This document shows, piece after piece, positions 56,993-58,220 of a stretch of DNA of 58,220 nt; position 1 is the stretch's first letter, and the number at the start of each line of letters is the position of its first letter. The notes under the pieces are model-generated. The model saw nothing but the letters and a program-made list of their open reading frames with translations, was not told the origin of the DNA and ran no database searches. Origin of the DNA: Sphingobacteriales bacterium (GTDB lineage: Bacteria > Bacteroidota > Bacteroidia > Chitinophagales > Chitinophagaceae); the NCBI GenBank assembly GCA_016200915.1, contig JACQDV010000085.1, forward strand, positions 1 through 58,220. The letters run 5' to 3'. Made by a program: the position numbers and the translations under genes.

Positions 56993-57982
56993 ATGAAAAA
57001 AATCCTGAGCCTGGTAATTGCCGGAACCGTAATTGCAATTGCCTGCAACAAAGCAGACCGCTTAGCTTCTCCATCGCAGGATGCAGAATCCTTAGCCGCA
57101 CCAACAAAAAGAATGTGTGCTTCAATGGAGGTGCTGCAAGAACAACTGAAAGCATATCCTACACTACAAAGCAGAATGGATGCTCTTGAAAAAACAACTC
57201 AAAACTTCATTAAAAACAAGAGCCTTTACCGTCTGTCTGGCGATACAATGATTATTCCTGTTGTAGTTAATGTTGTTTACCGGGCGGCCCAGGAAAATAT
57301 TTCATTGGGACAAATTCAATCACAAATTGATGTACTAAATGAAGATTATGGAGGTACAAATGCAGACATCGCAGGGTTACCCGGCATCTTCACCGGTGTT
57401 AAAGCAGGTGATACTAAAATCCGTTTTGTACTTGACCAGGTGATTAGAAAAGCTACCACTAAAAAGAGCTGGAGCACTAATGATGCTGTTAAAAAAAGCA
57501 GCCAGGGTGGTATTAGCCCAACCAGCCCAACAACAAAATTAAATATGTGGGCATGTACTTTAGGAAATGGTTTATTGGGCTATGCCCAGTTCCCTGGAGG
57601 TAGCTCTGCTACGGATGGGGTGGTAATCTTAAACTCTGCTTTTGGCAGCCGTGCAAAATACCCCGGCGGATATTATACTACTACATACGATTTAGGAAGA
57701 ACTGCCACTCACGAGGTAGGTCACTGGTTCAACCTCCGCCATATTTGGGGTGATGCTACCTGCGGTGATGATTTAGTGGGTGATACTCCTAAACATAATA
57801 CTGCCAACTACGGATGTCCGGTTTATCCTCACTATAGCACTTGTACAGGAACTCCTGTAGAGATGACTATGAATTATATGGACTACACTGATGATGCCTG
57901 TATGTATATGTTCAGTGCTGGTCAGGCTACCCGAATGCAGGCAACCTGGATCGTGGGAGGACCAAGGGCTAGCTTTAGATAA
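56993..57982 (+). CDS. M43 (cytophagalysin-like) zinc metalloprotease lipoprotein
   Basis: A 329-residue protein with lipobox signal MKKILSLVIAGTVIAIAC (lipid Cys18). The catalytic zinc motif is THEVGHWFNLRHIWGD (near 239-254, HExxHxxxxxH), followed by a cysteine-rich segment and the Met-turn region TMNYMDYTDDACMYMFSAGQ, as in pappalysin/cytophagalysin peptidases. The pro-region includes VVVNVVYRAAQENISLGQIQ. Unlike many relatives it has no T9SS tail, so it probably stays membrane-anchored. Divergent from the cytochrome gene by 205 bases. Confidence 0.92.
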   Translation: MKKILSLVIAGTVIAIACNKADRLASPSQDAESLAAPTKRMCASMEVLQEQLKAYPTLQSRMDALEKTTQNFIKNKSLYRLSGDTMIIPVVVNVVYRAAQENISLGQIQSQIDVLNEDYGGTNADIAGLPGIFTGVKAGDTKIRFVLDQVIRKATTKKSWSTNDAVKKSSQGGISPTSPTTKLNMWACTLGNGLLGYAQFPGGSSATDGVVILNSAFGSRAKYPGGYYTTTYDLGRTATHEVGHWFNLRHIWGDATCGDDLVGDTPKHNTANYGCPVYPHYSTCTGTPVEMTMNYMDYTDDACMYMFSAGQATRMQATWIVGGPRASFR

Positions 57983-58004
57983 TAAAAAGAATTTCAATTA
58001 ACGG

Positions 58005-58035
58005 AAAAGGGCTTTATTGAAGCCCTTTTTTATTT
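58005..58035 (+). terminator. Hairpin terminator after the M43 protease gene
   Basis: Arms AAAAGGGCTT and AAGCCCTTTT with a TATTG loop and a long T run: a typical intrinsic terminator 22 bases past the stop. Confidence 0.85.
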
Positions 58036-58113
58036 TATATATTTTTAAATACCAATAGATTTTTTGGTATGTGCCCGGGCTTTTTTCCTGAGTTCCGCAC
58101 TGGGACACCCGGC

Positions 58114-58220
58114 TTAAACAGCAAACCAATATAAGAGTTTTTGTTGTTCCTCATTGGGCAGGTGTAACCTGGATTCTTTTGTTTTTGAGAAGGGTCGGGT
58201 AATGGTTATCCGGTAAATTG
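58114..58220 (-). CDS. C-terminal end of an unidentified gene entering from the right edge (partial)
   Basis: A minus-strand frame is open from the window edge to TAA at 58114-58116 and encodes a 34-residue tail ending EEQQKLLYWFAV. Beyond that stop, the same frame continues for 22 codons (AGCPSAELRKKARAHTKKSIGI) to a second TAA at 58045-58047, which also reads like a natural C-terminus. The gene may therefore have gained a premature stop. I do not recognise the family and the fragment is short. Confidence 0.35.
   Translation of the reverse strand, partial: IYRITITRPFSKTKESRLHLPNEEQQKLLYWFAV

Overview
The window looks like chromosome from a low-GC member of the Bacteroidota, most likely family Chitinophagaceae. 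This rests on protein style and is an inference: two secreted giants with type IX secretion (Por/T9SS) C-terminal tails, a DUF1501/DUF1800 pair, a cytophagalysin-like M43 protease lipoprotein, promoters resembling the Bacteroidota -7 box TAnnTTTG, few Shine-Dalgarno sequences, and many short intergenic hairpin 'words' of the kind seen in this phylum. I see no rRNA, tRNA or CRISPR array.

Layout. 1-135: right end of an IS982-like insertion sequence abutting the 3' end of mreD. 119-2629: mreB-mreC-mreD (minus strand). 2630-3295: a gene-free stretch carrying a nested array of four palindromes. 3296-8519: purD, then a POT peptide/proton symporter and an OPT-family oligopeptide transporter. 8811-18786: a ferredoxin-reductase-like flavoprotein, a small secreted protein, an Asp-box repeat protein and a 1,803-residue subtilase, the last two with T9SS tails. 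18933-22439: mfd. 22945-28291: a defence operon of a single-polypeptide restriction-modification enzyme followed directly by a DarT/DarG DNA ADP-ribosylation toxin-antitoxin pair. 28319-30307: gyrB. 30610-34120: an AraC-type regulator and a siderophore-type TonB receptor broken by three single-base deletions. 34332-39082: a self-regulated TetR-TolC-EmrA-EmrB efflux operon, followed by a small ParB-like orphan.

39722-50423 holds a heme cluster from glutamyl-tRNA to protoheme: hemA-C-D-E-F-B-L on the minus strand, divergent hemH-hemJ, and hemN. It has both oxygen-dependent (HemF) and oxygen-independent (HemN) coproporphyrinogen oxidases and uses HemJ for the protoporphyrinogen step. 50615-58220: a frameshifted outer-membrane protein gene, a glycosyltransferase, the DUF1501/DUF1800 pair, an AlkB-type alkane monooxygenase, a small cytochrome c lipoprotein, an M43 metalloprotease and the edge of another gene.

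The most unusual theme is a set of short hairpin repeat words. They sit between genes and, in mfd, the restriction-modification gene and the DUF1501 gene (possibly hemC), lie inside coding sequence without breaking the frame. Two homologous copies of one roughly 75-bp element lie between mreB and mreC and between hemD and hemE.
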